This document shows positions 60,429 through 64,000 of a stretch of DNA of 64,000 bases, in pieces. The translations under genes and the position numbers were made by a program. The DNA is taken from positions 1 through 64,000 of the forward strand of contig NZ_JBQKLI010000010.1 in NCBI RefSeq assembly GCF_052116305.1, read 5' to 3'. The notes under the pieces were generated by a model, which was not told where the DNA came from, did not search any database, and worked only from the letters and a program-made list of their open reading frames with translations. This DNA comes from JBQKLI01 sp012798975 (GTDB lineage Bacteria > Bacillota > Clostridia > Tissierellales > Peptoniphilaceae). Positions within the stretch are counted from its first letter, which is position 1, and each line of letters begins with the position of its first letter.

Positions 60429-60449
60429 TTTTGGAGGTTATTTATATAT

Positions 60450-63083
60450 ATGAAAAATTTGAACATGAACGAAATTAGAAGCGAGTTTTTGAAGTTTTTT
60501 GAAGAGAAAGAACATCTAATTCTAAAGTCTTACTCTTTAATTCCTGAACACGACAAGAGTTTACTGCTTATTAATGCAGGGATGGCTCCCTTAAAAAGAT
60601 ATTTTACCGGAGAATTTAAAATGGCGAAAGATCGTGCTGCATCTTCTCAAAGATGTATACGAACAGGAGATATAGACCAAGTTGGAATTACCCATCGCCA
60701 CGGTACATTTTTTGAAATGCTGGGAAATTTTTCTTTTGGCGATTATTTCAAACGAGAAGCTATTACTTGGGCTTGGGAGTTTTTAACTGAAAAAATGGAA
60801 ATACCAGATGAGCTGTTATGGGCTTCTGTATATCTTGAAGACGATGAGGCCTATGATATTTGGAAAAACGAAATTGGTCTTCCAGAAGAAAGAATCGTTC
60901 GCTTAGGAAAAGAAGATAACTTTTGGGAATTAGAAGAAGGACCTTGCGGTCCTTGTTCAGAAATTCATGTTGACAGAGGAGAGGAATTCGGCTGCGGCGA
61001 TCCTGACTGCAAACCAGGCTGTGATTGTGATCGTTATTTAGAAGTTTGGAACTTGGTGTTTACACAATTCAACAAAGATGCAAACGGAGAATACCATCCC
61101 TTGGAACATAAAAATATCGACACTGGAATGGGACTAGAAAGAATTGCACTGGTTTTAGAAGGTGCTAACAACATTTTTGAAGTATCTGTGATTAAAAATA
61201 TTATTGATGCAATAGAAAGAAAAGCAAATATAAAATACGAAGAAGACTCTGTAAAAGATGTTTCTATACGTATTATTGCCGACCATATCCGAGCAGCTAC
61301 TTTCTTAATATATGATGGCATTATTCCAAGCAATGAGGGAAGAGGATATGTATTAAGAAGATTAATCCGAAGAGCATCCCGCCATGGCAAATTTCTCGGT
61401 GTTAAAGGTGTATTCTTAACAGAAATATCCAAAGCGGTAATGTCTTCTTATAGCGGAGAATATCCTGAGTTAACAAGAGATCAGGAAAGGATTTTTAAAA
61501 TACTGGAAACAGAAGAATTAAAATTCCAAGAAACCCTAGAACAAGGTCTAAAACATTTAGAATCAATCATGGACAGCGAAGAAGGGAACACTATCAGCGG
61601 AGAAAATGCTTTCAAATTATATGATACATTTGGCTTTCCTTATGAATTAACAAAAGAAATCTCAGAAGAAAAAGGCTACACAGTAGACGAAGAAACATTC
61701 AAAAAGCTGATGGAAGAACAAAAAACAAGATCTCGAAGCGCTCGAGAAGACGGGGATAACGAGGCTTGGGAAAAAACAGACAATATTGTAATTAAAGAAT
61801 TGGATGGAACAGAGTTCTTAGGATACAGCGAGCTTGCTTCATCTGGAAAAATCTTAAGGATATTTAAAGAAGGCAAAGAGACAGATCGACTTGTTGAGGG
61901 AGAAAAGGGTATAATAGTACTAGATCGATCTCCTTTCTATGGCGAAAGCGGAGGTCAAGTGGGAGATATCGGCTTTTTAAGAGGAGAATTTGGTTTTGCT
62001 GAAGTAAGAGATACTCAGAAGAACAAAAATGCTGCAATACTTCATCATGTAGAGGTTGCTGAGGGATCTTTATCTGTAAAAGACAAAGTAGAAGCAGAAG
62101 TCGATATTATGACACGACGGGATACGATGAAAAACCACTCTGCTACCCATTTGTTAAATAAAGCGTTAAGAGAAGTGTTGGGAGAACATATCAATCAGGC
62201 AGGTTCCTATGTAGATTCTAAGAGACTTCGTTTTGACTTAACTCATTTCGAAGGGATTTCAAAAGAAGATTTAAAAAGAATCGAAGAGATTGTAAACGAA
62301 CAAATCGCTTTAGGACTTCCCGTTGCTGTTCGAGAAATGAGCTTAGTTGAATCCCAAGAGGAAGGTGCGATAGGCCTTTTTGAAGACAAATACAAAGATG
62401 TAGTTCGTGTAGTAAATATGGGCAATGGATATTCTGTGGAATTGTGCGGAGGTACCCATGTCAGCACTACATCTGATATTCAAATGTTGAAAATCATGTC
62501 AGAGTCCTCTGTCGCATCAGGTATTCGTAGAATTGAAGCAATTACTGGAAGGGAAGTTTATAAGCATATGACAAGTTCCGACCGTGTCCTTTCAAATGTC
62601 GGTACTTTATTAAAAGCTGCACCAGAAGAACTTGATCGAAGAATTATTGAACTTCAGAGTGAAAACAAAGGTCTTCAAAAAGAGGTTCATAATTTAAAAC
62701 AAGAAGAGAGCGCTAAGTCCTTAAACGACGTACTAGACCAGGCTGCTGAATTATCCAACGGCAGCAAAGTTGTTGCTTTCCAGTTTGAAGATATGGATAT
62801 GGATACCATTCGAGGACTTGGAGATAAAATTCGCGATCAGATAGCATCAGGAGTTATTGTACTTTCGACAGTTAAAGAAGGAAAGCTGAATTTCATTGCT
62901 ATGGTAACGAAAGATCTTATAGAAAAGGGTGTATTTGCAGGCAATATTGTCAAACAAGTTGCACAGATTACTGGCGGAAACGGCGGAGGCAGAAAAGATT
63001 TCGCAGCAGCTGGAGGAAAAGATATTTCTAAAGTGGATGAAGCATTAGGACAAGTTAAAACTATTGTTGAACAGATGTTATAA
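60450..63083 (+). CDS. alaS: alanyl-tRNA synthetase
   Basis: 877 aa class II enzyme. The catalytic domain (SLIPEHDKSLLLINAGMAPLKRYFTGE, RCIRTGDIDQVGITHRHGTFFEMLGNFSFGDYFK, MGLERIALVLEG), editing domain with zinc ligands HSATH and ELCGGTH, and C-terminal DHHA1-type domain (GGNGGGRKDFAAAGG) are complete. GGAGG lies 12 bases before the start, a somewhat long spacing. It is transcribed with the upstream permease and the downstream ireB. Confidence 0.97.
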   Translation: MKNLNMNEIRSEFLKFFEEKEHLILKSYSLIPEHDKSLLLINAGMAPLKRYFTGEFKMAKDRAASSQRCIRTGDIDQVGITHRHGTFFEMLGNFSFGDYFKREAITWAWEFLTEKMEIPDELLWASVYLEDDEAYDIWKNEIGLPEERIVRLGKEDNFWELEEGPCGPCSEIHVDRGEEFGCGDPDCKPGCDCDRYLEVWNLVFTQFNKDANGEYHPLEHKNIDTGMGLERIALVLEGANNIFEVSVIKNIIDAIERKANIKYEEDSVKDVSIRIIADHIRAATFLIYDGIIPSNEGRGYVLRRLIRRASRHGKFLGVKGVFLTEISKAVMSSYSGEYPELTRDQERIFKILETEELKFQETLEQGLKHLESIMDSEEGNTISGENAFKLYDTFGFPYELTKEISEEKGYTVDEETFKKLMEEQKTRSRSAREDGDNEAWEKTDNIVIKELDGTEFLGYSELASSGKILRIFKEGKETDRLVEGEKGIIVLDRSPFYGESGGQVGDIGFLRGEFGFAEVRDTQKNKNAAILHHVEVAEGSLSVKDKVEAEVDIMTRRDTMKNHSATHLLNKALREVLGEHINQAGSYVDSKRLRFDLTHFEGISKEDLKRIEEIVNEQIALGLPVAVREMSLVESQEEGAIGLFEDKYKDVVRVVNMGNGYSVELCGGTHVSTTSDIQMLKIMSESSVASGIRRIEAITGREVYKHMTSSDRVLSNVGTLLKAAPEELDRRIIELQSENKGLQKEVHNLKQEESAKSLNDVLDQAAELSNGSKVVAFQFEDMDMDTIRGLGDKIRDQIASGVIVLSTVKEGKLNFIAMVTKDLIEKGVFAGNIVKQVAQITGGNGGGRKDFAAAGGKDISKVDEALGQVKTIVEQML

Positions 63084-63100
63084 TCAGAAGGGAGATTAGA

Positions 63101-63382
63101 ATGGATAAAGATTTTGATAAAAATGAAACGGTCCGCTTTGTGCTTCCGAAAGAAGAACAAATAGCGATTAAGGATATTCTTGAAAAAGTTTATCAATCTT
63201 TGCAGGAAAAAGGCTATGACCCAAAAAATCAGATAATAGGATATATATTGTCTGGAGATCCGACGTATATTACAAGCTATAACAATGCCAGAAATTTAAT
63301 TAGACAAGTAGATAGAGACGAATTATTGGAAGAACTTCTAAATTATTATTTAAATGATTTAGGTATTATTGAGAAGAAATAA
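63101..63382 (+). CDS. ireB: IreB-family regulatory phosphoprotein (UPF0297)
   Basis: 93 aa. ETVRFVLPKEEQIAIKDILEKVYQSLQEKGYDPKNQIIGYILSGDPTYITSYNNARNLIRQVDRDELLEELLNYYL matches the IreB family. In Enterococcus, IreB is phosphorylated on Thr residues by the PASTA kinase IreK and influences cephalosporin resistance; the equivalent Thr are near the N-terminus and in DPTYITSY. It follows alaS by 17 bases, the standard Firmicute order alaS-ireB, but the usual next gene ruvX is replaced. Confidence 0.94.
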   Translation: MDKDFDKNETVRFVLPKEEQIAIKDILEKVYQSLQEKGYDPKNQIIGYILSGDPTYITSYNNARNLIRQVDRDELLEELLNYYLNDLGIIEKK

Positions 63383-64000
63383 ATGAAGAAAAGATTTTTG
63401 GGAAAGACCGATATAGAAGTTTCGCCTTTATGTTTCGGGAGTCTTACAATGACTCCCTTTCAATCGAATCTTACTGTAGAAGAAGGTGCAGAGCTCCTTT
63501 GTTATGGATACGATAAAGGTATCAAATTTGTAGATACGGCACAGCTTTATGAAAACTATCAGTATATCCGAAAGGCTTTAGATTATATTCCTAGACAAGA
63601 CTATATTATTAGTTCGAAAACTTATGCGTGGAATGAAGAGCTTGCAGAAAAAGCGTTAAAAGAAGCTATGGAGAGTTTGGGTACGGATTATATAGATATA
63701 TTTCTTCTCCATGAGCAGGAATCAGAACATACTATAAAAGGCCATTACGAAGCGTTAGAGTATCTCATCAAAGCAAAAGAAAAAGGATACATTCGTGCAG
63801 TCGGATTATCCACTCACAGAGTAAGTGGTGTCCTTGGAGCGAACAAATATAAAGAGATTGAAGTTCTTCATCCGATTCTAAATAAAAAAGGATTAGGCAT
63901 AGCAGATGGAACGGCTGAAGATATGGTAGAGGCCCTTCGTCAGTCAAAAGCTCTTTCGAAGGGAATCTATAGTATGAAACCTTTAGGAGGAGGTCATTTA
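63383..64000 (+). CDS. aldo/keto reductase, truncated by the window end
   Basis: 206 codons, open to the last base; the rest of the gene lies beyond the window. MKKRFLGKTDIEVSPLCFGSLTMTP starts like aldo/keto reductases. The catalytic tetrad is visible in FVDTAQLYENY (D and Y), ISSKTYAW (K) and IFLLHEQES (H). It reduces carbonyls with NAD(P)H; the subgroup resembles those with a C-terminal ferredoxin-like domain, but that part is not included. It starts directly after the ireB stop. Confidence 0.88.
   Translation, partial: MKKRFLGKTDIEVSPLCFGSLTMTPFQSNLTVEEGAELLCYGYDKGIKFVDTAQLYENYQYIRKALDYIPRQDYIISSKTYAWNEELAEKALKEAMESLGTDYIDIFLLHEQESEHTIKGHYEALEYLIKAKEKGYIRAVGLSTHRVSGVLGANKYKEIEVLHPILNKKGLGIADGTAEDMVEALRQSKALSKGIYSMKPLGGGHL

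Overview
This window reads as a chromosomal segment of a low-GC, Gram-positive anaerobe of the Clostridia/Tissierellia type. Supporting signs are strong AGGAGG ribosome binding sites, GatCAB next to AsnRS, ThiI without a rhodanese domain, IreB after alaS, a NiaR repressor, a double-cubane-cluster reductase and corrinoid methyl-transfer proteins. I cannot name the species. No phage, insertion sequence or CRISPR array is visible.

Layout. 1-300: the 3' edge of an rRNA operon (last bases of 23S, spacer, 5S). 350-3850: three tRNA groups (3 + 5 + 10 genes, 18 in total), each behind a near-consensus promoter, with a reverse-strand phospholipase-C-like gene between the first two. 4.1-16.6 kb: housekeeping and small hypothetical genes: DsrE-like, RNase H-like, glucosaminidase, LUD protein, cysteine desulfurase-thiI, lemA-TPM, uppP, pcrA-ligA and a secreted C39-like peptidase. 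16.8-22.9 kb: one long same-strand run, gatCAB, an AIR-synthase-like gene, rdgB, a YfcE-type phosphoesterase and a divergent folD. 23-26.5 kb: mgtE and a two-component system.

26.6-31.4 kb is the most unusual part: a tight operon of a GH123/DUF4091-like protein, a corrinoid protein, a UroD-type zinc methyltransferase, a MetH-activation-like protein and, in the same frame after one UGA, an acyltransferase-like domain. I infer a corrinoid methyl-transfer route with an unknown methyl donor. 31.6-37.5 kb holds niaR, cyclophilin, an iron-sulfur flavoprotein, an orphan double-cubane reductase, a DUF438/PAS protein and a HAD phosphatase. 37.6-40.6 kb is a zinc-type uptake locus (Fur-family regulator divergent from znuACB) with a clear shared operator-promoter. 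40.8-51.3 kb is a reduced division and cell-wall cluster (mraZ, rsmH, ftsL, PBP, murD, ftsW, murG, ftsQ, ftsZ, nrdR) that lacks murE, murF, mraY, murC and ftsA. 51.4-64 kb carries rarA-asnS, a polar amino-acid ABC transporter, leuS, an AI-2E-family permease, alaS, ireB and a truncated aldo/keto reductase at the window end.

Most functional calls rest on motifs recognised by eye in the translated sequence. No database search was run. Start codons were chosen by ribosome binding site and family length, and in several places they differ from the longest open frame.
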